From Rhodanobacter spathiphylli B39 (GTDB taxonomy: Bacteria > Pseudomonadota > Gammaproteobacteria > Xanthomonadales > Rhodanobacteraceae): DNA of 64,000 nucleotides. The position numbers were made by a program, and so were the translations under genes. The notes beneath the pieces were generated by a model that was not told the DNA's origin, ran no database searches, and was given only the letters and a program-made list of their open reading frames with translations. Within the stretch, counting starts at the first letter, position 1, and the number at the start of each line of letters is the position of its first letter. The stretch spans positions 62,001 through 126,000 of the forward strand of contig NZ_AJXT01000006.1 of the NCBI RefSeq assembly GCF_000264295.1. Direction: 5' to 3'. Below are positions 8,480-17,144 of the stretch, piece by piece.

Positions 8480-9685
8480 CTACCTGGCGGATACCGCCAT
8501 GGCCGGCGGAACGTCGACGGCGCGCTTCACCGCATCGACGAAGTCGCGACGCGCGGCGACCAGCTCCTTCGAGGTCGCCTGCGGCCACGCGCCGACCTGC
8601 ACGATGACCAGCTGGCGTGCCGGATCGACGTAGACCATCTGGCCGTAGATGCCGATCGCCGCGTAGCTGCCGTCGGTGTCGGTCCACCACAGGTAGCCGT
8701 AGCCATGGCCGGGACTGTCCACGTCCTGCTGCTTGCGCATGGCGCCATGCATCCATGCCTCGGCGATCACCGGCTGGCCGCCGATCCTGCCGCCGTCGAG
8801 CATGAACTGGCCGATCCGGGCGTAGTCGGCCAGCGTGGCGGACAAGCCGCTGCCGCCGGTGTCGCTGCCGTCGCATTCGTCCTTCAGCCAGTACGCGTCG
8901 GAGGCCATGCCGTAGGGCTTCCAGATCGCCTGCGACAGATAGGCCGCCAGCGACTGCTTGGTGGCACGCTGGACCAGGATGCCGAGCAGGTCGGTCTCGG
9001 CGGTGTTGTAGTTCCAGTGCGTGCCGGCCGGATACGCGCGCGGCAGTTTGGCCAGGTACGAGATCACGTGCGCCTGGCCGTTCTCGCAGGCGGCGCGATA
9101 CATCTGCGCCACGTCGGAATGCGGGTCGGCGTAATCCTCGTTCCAGCGCACGCCGGAGGTCATCGTCAGCAGCTGCTCCACGGTGACCTTGGCATAGGCG
9201 CTGTCGCGCAGTTGGGGGATGTAGGTGTCCAGCGTGTCGTCCATGCCGTGGATGTCGCCCCGGCGCAAGGCGATGCCCAGCAGGGTCGAGGTGACCGACT
9301 TGGCCACCGAGAACGAGGTCCAGCGCGTGCTGTCATCGAAACCCGGCGCATGGCGCTGCAGGCGGATGCGGCCATGCTGCAGCACCAGCACGCCGGCCAG
9401 ATGGTGCGTCGTCATGTAGCCGGCCAGTGTGGTCGAGCCGTCTTTCCACTGCGGCGTCAGTGCGGCGCCCTGCGGCAAGGCATGCACGTGCGCGCCGTGA
9501 TCCACGCGGTCGGCGGGAAAGATTTCGTACATGCGCGAGAAGCGCGCCGTGTGTTCGGCCTGGCTCCAGAACAGCACGTCTTCGCGCTGCTGGCCGACCG
9601 AGGGCGTTTCGCTGGCCGGCAAGGGCCAGGCCACCGCCGAGCACGACACGAGGCACAGCAGACGCAGGCAGATGGTCGAACGCAT
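8480..9685 (-). CDS. beta-lactamase-fold serine hydrolase, exported
   Basis: A 401-residue protein with a signal peptide (MRSTICLRLLCLVSCSAVAWPLPA). It belongs to the class C beta-lactamase/6-aminohexanoate-dimer hydrolase superfamily: the nucleophile motif SxxK is in FSVAKSVTS, the tyrosine motif in HWNYNTAETDLLG, and the third region in GHGYGYLWWT. These proteins act in the periplasm as esterases, amidases or peptidases; true beta-lactam hydrolysis is not implied. The start is placed at the signal peptide, well inside a longer open frame that continues upstream without a credible start. Monocistronic and divergent from the GGDEF gene. Confidence 0.88.
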   Translation of the reverse strand: MRSTICLRLLCLVSCSAVAWPLPASETPSVGQQREDVLFWSQAEHTARFSRMYEIFPADRVDHGAHVHALPQGAALTPQWKDGSTTLAGYMTTHHLAGVLVLQHGRIRLQRHAPGFDDSTRWTSFSVAKSVTSTLLGIALRRGDIHGMDDTLDTYIPQLRDSAYAKVTVEQLLTMTSGVRWNEDYADPHSDVAQMYRAACENGQAHVISYLAKLPRAYPAGTHWNYNTAETDLLGILVQRATKQSLAAYLSQAIWKPYGMASDAYWLKDECDGSDTGGSGLSATLADYARIGQFMLDGGRIGGQPVIAEAWMHGAMRKQQDVDSPGHGYGYLWWTDTDGSYAAIGIYGQMVYVDPARQLVIVQVGAWPQATSKELVAARRDFVDAVKRAVDVPPAMAVSAR

Positions 9686-9968
9686 GACACTCCCGATGGC
9701 CCGGCGAGCGATGCCCGCACCGGACGGAAAGATGAGGAAGGAACAGCATCGCGATGGTGCCGCGATGGGCGAAAGCCCGGCCATTCTAGAACCTTCGCGA
9801 ATGGCAGCGACCGGCGCCGGGTAGTGGCGGACAGCATCGCGCAACTGGCCTATGATTCCGGGGCTGCCTGCAAAGGGGGGACAGCCCATGAACATGACCG
9901 ACGCAACCCGGGCGGCGCGACCGTGCTGAGCGGAACGCGCGAACGCCATCTGGCCGGGCCCGGATCGC

Positions 9969-11753
9969 ATGCGTGAATCACTCCGTGGACTGCGTCGGCT
10001 GGCCATGCTGGCCGCTGCGGCGACCTGCCTGCCCGGCCATCCCGTGCATGCGGCCATCCCGGACATATCGCGCATCGACCGGGTCGAAGCGCTGCGCACG
10101 AAGGACCACCCGCGCTTCGTGCAGAGGCTGCAGCAACTCCACCGGCAGGTCGACAGCCTGGGCGCCACGGAGCGGAGGCAGCTGCGCTACCTCGACGCCT
10201 GGCAGGCCGCCTACGACGGCGACTACGCCACCGCCGATGCCTCGTTGCAGGACATCATCGACCACGCCGGCGATCCGGCGCTGGTGGCCAAGGCCTCCGC
10301 GCGGCTGATGGATGACTTCAGCATCAACCGCCGCTACCAGGCCGCGTTCATGCTGGCCCACCGACTGGTGCTGGACTTGCCGCACATCCAGGACAAACTG
10401 GCGCGTTTCATCGTCCTGGCCAATCTCTCCCAGGTCTTCGGCGCGGCCGGCCAGTACGAACTGGCGCTGGACTATGCCCGCCAGATGGAGGACTCGCCGC
10501 CCGCCGGCGAAAGCCTGTGCGCCTCGCGCTCGATGCAGGTGACGGCGCTCTTCAACAGCCAGAAGCTCACCTCGACCAGCCCGCTGCTGCCCCAGGCGGC
10601 GGATACCTGCACCGCTGCCGGACAGCCGGTATTCGCCGAGACCATGTGGCTGGTGCTGGCCAACCTCCACCTGGACGAAGGCCAGCCCGGCAAGGCCCTG
10701 GCCCTGCTGCAACGGATCGCTCCGGGCATCACCGCCAATCAGTATCACCCGCACATGGAATCGGCCGGCGTCATGCTGGGTCGGGCCTATTGGAAACTGG
10801 GCGATGCCCGCCACGCCCATGACTACGCGGCCGCTGCCGTGGCCATGGCCAGCCCGGACGAAGTCAACGAGACGCTGCGGGACGGCTACGAGGTGCTCTA
10901 CCGCGTGGCGAAGCAGCGCGGCGATGCGGCCACCGCGCTGGCCTACTACGAGCACTACGCCGCCCAGGACAAGGGCTATCTCGACGAGGTCAGCGCCCGC
11001 GCGCTGGCTTACCAGATGGTGCAGCAACGGGTATTGGCGGAGCAGCTCCGGACCGCCGAACTGGGCCGCCAGAACGATGCCTTGCGCATGCAGCAGGCAC
11101 TCGACACCCGGGCGGTGGAAACCGGCCGGTTGTACATCGCCCTGCTGCTGTTGACGCTTGCCTTCATCATGCTTTGGCTGTTCCGGCTCAAGCGCTCGCA
11201 GCTGCGCTTCAAGTGGATGGCGCGCCGCGACAGCCTTACCGGCATCCTGAATCACCAGCATTTCATCAGCGAGGCCGAACGGCTGCTTTCCACGCTGCAG
11301 AGGAAACCCGGTGACGCCTGCCTGGTGTCCATCGACCTCGACCACTTCAAGCAGGTCAACGACACCCACGGGCACGCGACGGGCGACGCCGTGCTGAGGC
11401 ACGCCGTGGCGATCTGCCAGCAACACCTTCGCCCCGGCGACCTGTTTGGCCGACTGGGCGGCGAGGAGTTCGGCATCCTGCTGCACGACTGTCCGCACGA
11501 CCAAGGCGTGGCCATCGCCAACCGCATTCGCATCGCCATTGCCGCGGCGCCACTGGACAATGGCGATGCGACCGTGGCCATCTCCGCCAGCGTCGGACTG
11601 GCCTCCACCGACAACTCCGGCTACCAGTTGCTGCGCCTGTGCATGGAAGCGGACGCCGCGCTGTACCGCGCCAAACGCGCCGGTCGCAACCGGGTCCATG
11701 CCGACCACGGGGACGCCGGCGACGCTGGCATCCGGGGTGCGAAGCACGGCTGA
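9969..11753 (+). CDS. TPR-GGDEF diguanylate cyclase
   Basis: A 594-residue membrane protein: a signal peptide (ending about residue 29, HAA), about 350 residues of TPR-like helical repeats predicted outside the membrane, one membrane helix (LYIALLLLTLAFIMLWLF, about residues 386-403), then a C-terminal GGDEF domain. The active site reads GGEEF, and an inhibitory I-site RxxD is present just before it (RPGDLFGRLGGEEF). Metal- and substrate-binding features DLDHFKQVNDTHGHATGD are intact, so c-di-GMP synthesis with product inhibition is expected. The TPR region probably senses an envelope partner. It stands alone. Confidence 0.92.
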   Translation: MRESLRGLRRLAMLAAAATCLPGHPVHAAIPDISRIDRVEALRTKDHPRFVQRLQQLHRQVDSLGATERRQLRYLDAWQAAYDGDYATADASLQDIIDHAGDPALVAKASARLMDDFSINRRYQAAFMLAHRLVLDLPHIQDKLARFIVLANLSQVFGAAGQYELALDYARQMEDSPPAGESLCASRSMQVTALFNSQKLTSTSPLLPQAADTCTAAGQPVFAETMWLVLANLHLDEGQPGKALALLQRIAPGITANQYHPHMESAGVMLGRAYWKLGDARHAHDYAAAAVAMASPDEVNETLRDGYEVLYRVAKQRGDAATALAYYEHYAAQDKGYLDEVSARALAYQMVQQRVLAEQLRTAELGRQNDALRMQQALDTRAVETGRLYIALLLLTLAFIMLWLFRLKRSQLRFKWMARRDSLTGILNHQHFISEAERLLSTLQRKPGDACLVSIDLDHFKQVNDTHGHATGDAVLRHAVAICQQHLRPGDLFGRLGGEEFGILLHDCPHDQGVAIANRIRIAIAAAPLDNGDATVAISASVGLASTDNSGYQLLRLCMEADAALYRAKRAGRNRVHADHGDAGDAGIRGAKHG

Positions 11754-11833
11754 ATCCGCCGAGCGGACATCCACTCGCCGCGTTCCGGCGTATACAGGTA
11801 CATTGGCGTCCCGCCCCCACCCCGGAGTCCCCC

Positions 11834-12397
11834 ATGAAGCCAATGATGAAATTCGCCACGCTTGCCGTGCTTGGCGGTGCCACCGTCGCGATGCCGGCCT
11901 TCGCCGCCCTGAAAGCCGGCACGCAGGCACCGGAATTCAGCGCACCCGCCTACCTGGCCGGCCAGCCGTTCACCTTCGATCTGGCCGATGCACTGAAGAA
12001 GGGCCCGGTGGTGGTGTACTTCTTCCCCGCGCCGCACACCTCCGGCTGCAACGTCGAGGCGCATCTGTTTTCCGAGGCGATCGACAAGTTCAAGGCCGAG
12101 CACGCCACGGTGATCGGTGTCACCGCCGGCAACCTCGACCAGCTGGCCGCGTTCTCGAAGGAAACCGAACACTGCGGCGGCAAGTTCCCGGTCGCCGCCG
12201 ATGCGGGCGCGAAGATCGCCAAGCAGTACGACGCCACCTTGCTGATGCGCCCGGGCTGGTCCGACCGCACCTCGTACGTGATCGCGCCGTCCGGCAAGAT
12301 CACCTACGTCTACTCCGACCTCAGCCCCAACAAGCACGTCGAAGAGACGCTCAAGGCGGTGAAGGCGATCGAGAGTGCCGGCACCAGCGGCATGTGA
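11834..12397 (+). CDS. exported peroxiredoxin (AhpC/TSA, BCP-like)
   Basis: A 187-residue thioredoxin-fold peroxidase with a signal peptide (MKPMMKFATLAVLGGATVAM, cleavage near AFAA). The peroxidatic cysteine is in HTSGCNVEA; relatives normally have a Thr-x-x-Cys arrangement here and T is present. A second cysteine in EHCGGKFPV could be the resolving residue. The start at 11834 is chosen because the signal peptide starts there. A periplasmic location is unusual for Prx proteins and implies an envelope reductant, which is not encoded nearby. It converges with the M61 peptidase gene across the hairpin at 12419. Confidence 0.85.
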   Translation: MKPMMKFATLAVLGGATVAMPAFAALKAGTQAPEFSAPAYLAGQPFTFDLADALKKGPVVVYFFPAPHTSGCNVEAHLFSEAIDKFKAEHATVIGVTAGNLDQLAAFSKETEHCGGKFPVAADAGAKIAKQYDATLLMRPGWSDRTSYVIAPSGKITYVYSDLSPNKHVEETLKAVKAIESAGTSGM

Positions 12398-12418
12398 TGC
12401 CGGACTGATGACTGGCTG

Positions 12419-12450
12419 GCGCGGAACGAAGCAGGAACTTCGTCCCGCGC
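12419..12450. terminator. hairpin between convergent genes
   Basis: GCGCGG-A-ACGAAG pairs with CTTCGT-C-CCGCGC around a 6-base loop, a 13-position stem with one mismatch. It lies in the 62 bp between the convergent stops of the peroxiredoxin (12397) and M61 peptidase (12460). No T-run follows on either strand, so intrinsic termination is plausible but not shown. Confidence 0.5.
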
Positions 12451-12459
12451 GAACCTGGC

Positions 12460-14406
12460 CTACTTCCGCGCCGCGATGATCTGGCTCAGGTAATCCGGCG
12501 TGCCCTCGATGCGCTGCAGGTGGGGGTACTGCATGCCGTCGTGGTAGTCCACCGGCACGGTGCGATAGCCGCCCTGGTATTTCAGCAGCAGCTGGATCGG
12601 CGCCTTGCTGCCTTTCGCCGCGGCGATCGCTTCCTTCAGCACCTCTTTCGAATAAGTCTGGCCGTTCACCGCTTCCAGCGTGGCGCCGGTGCTGACGCCG
12701 GCCTTGAACGCGGGGCCGTTCCAGCGCACGTCGTTGACCTCGCCCTTGTCGTTCATGGTCAGGCCGATCGACCAGGCGAAGTTGTACAGGTGGCGCGCGG
12801 GCTCGGGCCGCGAGTTGTACTGCTTTTCGAATGCCGTGGGCTGGTCGGTGTAGACCAGCTTCCAGCCGGTGGCTTCGAGGCCGCCGGCCAGCGGGGGGTT
12901 CAGCGTGCCGACGCGCGCGTGCAGGAAGCCGGCCCAGTCGTCCTTCGCCACGCCGTTCAACGTCGCCACCACGTCGTCGAAGGTGTAAGGCCTGGTCACG
13001 TAGCTGCCGTTGTCGACGCCGAAGAACGCACGGGCGAAATCGTCCAGCGACTTGCCGTCGTGGGTGAGCGAGCGAATCCGCGCATCCACCGCCAGCCACA
13101 GCATCTGGCCGCCGCTGTAGTAGTCCTCGCTCATCTGCCAGCTGCGATACGGCAGGCTGGAACGATGCGCCGCGGTGGCGTCGTTGGTGGTGTCTTCCAG
13201 CGTGCGCCACTGGAAGCCGGGGCGGTTGCGATCGTAGTTCGCGGCGACCATCGCCAGCCCGTCGCGGAACTGCTGCGCCGTCCACATGCCCGAGCGTGCG
13301 GTGAGCACGTAACCCCAGTATTGGGTCTGGCCTTCGTAGACCCACAGCAGCGAGTCGCCCATCGGCACGTTGAAGTTCGGCGTCCACAGATCGGCGGGGC
13401 GGCGGAACTTGCCGTTCCACGAATGAGCGTACTCGTGCGCCAGCAGGTCACGCTCCGGCGCGTTGCTGTCCCAGGCGGTGAAATAGTCCGCGCCCAGGCC
13501 GTTCTCGCTGGACTGGTGATGCTCGGTACCGTTGCCGCCGAGCACGTCGGACAGCGAGAACAGGAAGTCGTAGTGGTCGTAGTGATGCGAGCCGAACAGG
13601 CTCACCGCCTGGGCGACCAGGGCGCGATGCGCCCTGAGCTGCTCGGGCGACATTTCCAGGTACTTCGGCGCATCGGCGACGATGTCCAGGTGCACCGGTG
13701 CGGCGCCGCCCGGGTTGAGGTCGACCCGCTTGAAATACTGCCCGGCGTAGATCGGCGAATCGACCAGGTTGTTGAACGTCACCGGCTTGAAGGTGGTGGT
13801 GTCGCCCGACTGCGAGGCGGTCTCCAGCGCCGTGCCCATCTGCCAGCCATGGGCCAGCGTCACGCTGGGGGCGAAGGTGATGGCGCGCGAGAAGTGCCCG
13901 GCCGGATACAACGCCACCTTGCTCCAGGCCATGTCCATCATGCGGTCGGTGATCTCGAAGCCGCCGTCGCGTGGCGACATGTATTCGAACGCCACCTCCA
14001 GGCGGGTCACGCCGGCCGGCACGTCGAGATGGAATGCGAACACGTTGTACTTGTCGCGCTTCCACGGCACCGGCTTGCCGTCGGCGGTGATCCTGAGCCC
14101 GGCCAGCATGGCGATCGGGCCGCTCGGAGAATGGTCGCCGGGAATCCACTGCGGATACAGCAGGGTCAGCGGACCGGCCGCGACGGGAATCGTCTCGCGT
14201 ACCCGGAAGATGCCCTGCACCGTGTCGCTGGCGTCGACATGCAGCGCGATGGTGCCCGGATACGGCGTGTCCTGCGGCGGCGGCACCTGGTCCGCGCCGA
14301 TCGTTTGCGCCGGCGCGGCCGTGGCGGCCAGGGCCAGCATCACGGCGGTGGCGAGCGCGGTCAGCGTGCGCCGTGGACGTGACCAGGTGGAAGTGGGAAC
14401 GGACAT
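12460..14406 (-). CDS. M61-family metallopeptidase (glycyl aminopeptidase-like), exported
   Basis: A 648-residue protein with a signal peptide (cleavage near AAPAQT). It has the M61 features GGNGTEHHQSS and the zinc motif HEYAHSWNGK (HExxH), with a downstream glutamate in LLWVYEGQTQYWG as third ligand. The C-terminal 100 residues are a PDZ domain (GLTMNDKGEVNDVRWNGPAFKAG). The ATG at 14406 has a GGAG site; the upstream open frame is ignored. Length and layout match the bacterial M61-PDZ family. Periplasmic peptidase with preference for N-terminal small residues is known for the family; the physiological substrate here is not known. Confidence 0.93.
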   Translation of the reverse strand: MSVPTSTWSRPRRTLTALATAVMLALAATAAPAQTIGADQVPPPQDTPYPGTIALHVDASDTVQGIFRVRETIPVAAGPLTLLYPQWIPGDHSPSGPIAMLAGLRITADGKPVPWKRDKYNVFAFHLDVPAGVTRLEVAFEYMSPRDGGFEITDRMMDMAWSKVALYPAGHFSRAITFAPSVTLAHGWQMGTALETASQSGDTTTFKPVTFNNLVDSPIYAGQYFKRVDLNPGGAAPVHLDIVADAPKYLEMSPEQLRAHRALVAQAVSLFGSHHYDHYDFLFSLSDVLGGNGTEHHQSSENGLGADYFTAWDSNAPERDLLAHEYAHSWNGKFRRPADLWTPNFNVPMGDSLLWVYEGQTQYWGYVLTARSGMWTAQQFRDGLAMVAANYDRNRPGFQWRTLEDTTNDATAAHRSSLPYRSWQMSEDYYSGGQMLWLAVDARIRSLTHDGKSLDDFARAFFGVDNGSYVTRPYTFDDVVATLNGVAKDDWAGFLHARVGTLNPPLAGGLEATGWKLVYTDQPTAFEKQYNSRPEPARHLYNFAWSIGLTMNDKGEVNDVRWNGPAFKAGVSTGATLEAVNGQTYSKEVLKEAIAAAKGSKAPIQLLLKYQGGYRTVPVDYHDGMQYPHLQRIEGTPDYLSQIIAARK

Positions 14407-14767
14407 GGGGGAACTCCGGCAGGCAGGTGGATGGACAAAACTATCACCACTGTTCTGCCGGCGGCGCCGCGCACCTGCCACCCAGTGTCACAAATCGTCC
14501 CGACCTGCCCGCCGGCTGCCGCCGGGCCGCACGCCGCCGGCCCCGTCGCAGCAGATCCGGTGGCCTGCCGGCGCGGGCTTCGCCACTTGGCGCCAGATGG
14601 CACACATTCTGCTTCGCCACTCATGCAGGCACCGCCGCCGGCGGCAGCGGAAGGCGGTCGGAAGGAGCCGGGGTTTGGCGTCTTGCATCGTCCGGGGCTT
14701 GCTGATGACCCGGGGCGACAGGGTCGGGTGGAACGGCACCAGCGCAATCAAGCAGGGAGACCAGACC
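14407..14767. other. divergent intergenic region, 361 bp
   Basis: No convincing gene. It holds the start signals of the M61 peptidase on one side and the hemerythrin-like gene on the other, plus the sigma-54-like site described separately. Confidence 0.6.
14598..14612 (+). promoter_or_regulatory. possible sigma-54 (-24/-12) promoter
   Basis: TGGCAC-ACATT-CTGC keeps the invariant GG and GC with the required 10-base spacing, and differs from the consensus TGGCAC-N5-TTGC at one base of the -12 element. It lies about 155 bp upstream of the hemerythrin-like gene in the same orientation. A single match in GC-rich DNA can arise by chance. Confidence 0.3.
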
Positions 14768-15358
14768 ATGAATTTCTTCGGAAGAAAACAGCAGGGTGCA
14801 AGATCCGAGGTGTCGCTGGAAGATCAGCTCGCGGAACAGCAGGTCGCCCCCGGCACCCAGCTCCACTACGACAGTCGGCTCGTCGGGCGCCTGTGCGACC
14901 ACGCGGTCAGCTTGCTGGATCTGCTGGCGCTCGGCGGCAGCGCGGCGCGGGAGTCGAAATTCGACGAGGCGGAAAGGTGTCTGCACCGGTTCCGCCTGCT
15001 GTTCAACGAGCATCTGCTGGACAAGAACCTGCGCCTGTATACCTATCTGGGCTGTTGCCTGAAGTCGAACCCGGAGGGCCTGGAATTCATGCGCAACATG
15101 CGCCGGGAGACCGGCGAGATCTCGCGCCAGACCACGCGCTTCCTCACCCGTTGCCAGGAAGTCGGCATCAGCGAGGAAAAACGGGACGAGTTTCTCGACG
15201 AACTGGCCCTGATCGAGGACCTGCTCCGGCATCGCTTCACCCGCGAGGAGCGCTCGCTGTATCCGATGTACCGACCGCCCCGCGCCTACCAGGCTGCACC
15301 GGCGCAGTCGTCTTCCATCGGCAAGCGCGCTCGGGTCTGCTACGGCCTGCCCTGCTGA
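14768..15358 (+). CDS. hemerythrin-like domain protein
   Basis: A 196-residue, largely helical cytoplasmic protein. The helices carry LCDHAVSLLDL, FNEHLLDKNLRLYTYL and LLRHRFTREERSLYPMY, the spacing of the HHE/hemerythrin four-helix bundle that binds a di-iron centre or, in degenerate forms, haem or nothing. Several canonical ligands can be matched but not all, so metal binding is uncertain. Related pseudomonad and xanthomonad proteins are annotated as hemerythrin-domain proteins. The regulator-of-sigma-D family (Rsd), also a helical bundle, is the alternative. GGGAGA precedes the ATG. Confidence 0.7.
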   Translation: MNFFGRKQQGARSEVSLEDQLAEQQVAPGTQLHYDSRLVGRLCDHAVSLLDLLALGGSAARESKFDEAERCLHRFRLLFNEHLLDKNLRLYTYLGCCLKSNPEGLEFMRNMRRETGEISRQTTRFLTRCQEVGISEEKRDEFLDELALIEDLLRHRFTREERSLYPMYRPPRAYQAAPAQSSSIGKRARVCYGLPC

Positions 15359-15467
15359 CGGCACGGGCGACGGGCGAGATGGCGGCCCTGTGACAAACGA
15401 CAGGACCATCGTAAGGTATCGGCAGCGGGGGAATGCGGCATCGGCAATCAGGGCGGGGGACGCTGAA

Positions 15468-17144
15468 GTGCTCAAACCATTCGGCAAGCATGTGCCCTCG
15501 GCGCTGAGCCGGGCCGATTTCCCCAACGTCGCCAGCGCCGCCTTCGACAGCGGCCAGACCCTGCCGCAGATGCTTGTCGACGCATGCCGGCGTCACGCCG
15601 GGCGTCCGGCCTTCAGCAACCTCGGGCAGAGCCTCAGTTTCGGCGAGGTCGATCGCCTGAGCGGCCTGCTCGCCAGTCATCTGCGCGAAGGCCTGGGACT
15701 GGCCAGCGGCGAACGTGTGGCGATCATGCTGCCCAACCTGCTGCAGTTTCCGGTGGCCGTGCTGGGAGTCTTGCGCGCCGACCTGGTCGCGGTGCTGGTG
15801 AACCCGCTGTACACCGCGCGCGAACTGCATCACCAGCTGGTCGATTCGGCCGCGGCCGCGCTGATCGTGCTGGACAACTTCGGCGCCGTGGCAGCCGAGG
15901 CGCTGGAAGGCACCACGGTCCGGCACGTCGTCACCACCCGCGTGGGCGACATGCTGCCGTGGCCGAAATCACTGCTGGTCGACGCGGTGCTCAAGCATGT
16001 CCGGAAGATGATCCCGCCGTTCCATATCGATGGCGCCATCCGCTGGCCCCGCGCGCTGTCCGCAGGGCAGCGGCTGCCGGCCGTGCAGTCACGCGCCAGC
16101 ACGACCGACACCGCGCAACTGCAATACACCGGCGGCACCACCGGCCTGTCCAAGGGCGCCGTGCTGCCCCACTCGGCCCTGATCGCCAACGTGGCATCCG
16201 CCGAACAATGGCTGGGACACCGGCTCGACCCGGCCACCGACGCGGTGATCGTCTGCCTGCCGATGTATCACATCGCGGCCTACAGCAACGCGCTGTACAA
16301 CATGGCGCACGGATTCCATTCGGTGCTGGTCACCAACCCGCGCGACATTCCCGGCCTGGTGGCCACGTTTGCCAGGGTCCGGCCGGCCGCCTTTGCCGGC
16401 GTCAACACGCTGTACGACGCCCTGCTCAACTCGCCCGACTTCGCCAGGCTCGACCTGTCCGGGCTCAAGCTGTGCCTGCAGGGCGGCACGGCGCTGCGCA
16501 GCGGCACCGCCGAACGCTGGAAGGCGCTGACCGGAATGGCGGTGGTCGAGGGTTATGGGCTGTCCGAAACCAGCGCCGCGATCACCTTCAATCGCTGGGA
16601 CGCGGACAACCCGGTCGGCTCGATCGGCCTGCCGCTGGCCGAGGTGGAAATCACCCTGCGCGACAGCGACGGTCGCGTGGTGGCCGAGGCGGAAGCCGGA
16701 GAACTGTGCGTGCGTGGCCCGCAGGTCACCACCGGCTACTGGCAGCAGCCGGGCGAAACGCGCGAGGCCTTTTTCGAGGGCGGCTGGTTCCGTACCGGGG
16801 ACATCGCCCGCGTCGACGAGAACGGCTATTACTTCCTGCTCGATCGGCGCAAGGACATGATCCTGGTGTCGGGCTTCAACGTGTTTCCCAACGAAGTGGA
16901 AGACGTGGTCGGCATGCATCCGGGCGTGCTCGAGGCCGGCGTGGTCGGCATGCCGGACGAGAAGACCGGCGAAGCCGTGCGGCTGGTGGTGGTGCGCAGG
17001 GACCCGGCGCTCAGCGAGGAAGACCTGCGCGCCCATTGCCGCCGGCATCTCGCCGCCTACAAGCAACCGAAGCAGGTCGAATTTCGCGACAGCCTGCCCA
17101 AGACCGCGGTAGGCAAGGTGCTGCGACGCGAACTGCGGTCATGA
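15468..17144 (+). CDS. long-chain fatty acid--CoA ligase (AMP-forming), FadD-like
   Basis: A 558-residue adenylate-forming enzyme; E. coli FadD is about 560. The GTG at 15468 with a GGGGGA site is preferred to upstream starts because alignable sequence begins there. Motifs: P-loop-like YTGGTTGLSKGA, A5 motif EGYGLSETSA, A7 GWFRTGD, A8 hinge LDRRKDMILVSGFNVFP, and the A10 lysine in PKTAVGKVLRREL. It activates fatty acids to acyl-AMP and then acyl-CoA for beta-oxidation or lipid synthesis. No other fatty-acid gene is adjacent. Its last 6 bases overlap the 3' end of the convergent LysR gene. Confidence 0.92.
   Translation: MLKPFGKHVPSALSRADFPNVASAAFDSGQTLPQMLVDACRRHAGRPAFSNLGQSLSFGEVDRLSGLLASHLREGLGLASGERVAIMLPNLLQFPVAVLGVLRADLVAVLVNPLYTARELHHQLVDSAAAALIVLDNFGAVAAEALEGTTVRHVVTTRVGDMLPWPKSLLVDAVLKHVRKMIPPFHIDGAIRWPRALSAGQRLPAVQSRASTTDTAQLQYTGGTTGLSKGAVLPHSALIANVASAEQWLGHRLDPATDAVIVCLPMYHIAAYSNALYNMAHGFHSVLVTNPRDIPGLVATFARVRPAAFAGVNTLYDALLNSPDFARLDLSGLKLCLQGGTALRSGTAERWKALTGMAVVEGYGLSETSAAITFNRWDADNPVGSIGLPLAEVEITLRDSDGRVVAEAEAGELCVRGPQVTTGYWQQPGETREAFFEGGWFRTGDIARVDENGYYFLLDRRKDMILVSGFNVFPNEVEDVVGMHPGVLEAGVVGMPDEKTGEAVRLVVVRRDPALSEEDLRAHCRRHLAAYKQPKQVEFRDSLPKTAVGKVLRRELRS

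Noticed and set aside
8480-9685. Reading the serine hydrolase as a beta-lactam resistance gene
   Set aside because: The SxxK and tyrosine motifs belong to the wider class C-like hydrolase family (NylB-type); nothing in the sequence shows beta-lactam specificity.
9978-11930. A 650-codon minus-strand open frame
   Set aside because: Antisense to the GGDEF gene, which has the catalytic signature; no domain is recognisable in the mirror frame.
11621-13420. A 599-codon minus-strand open frame across peroxiredoxin and M61 genes
   Set aside because: Out of frame with the M61 peptidase and antisense to the peroxiredoxin; no motifs.
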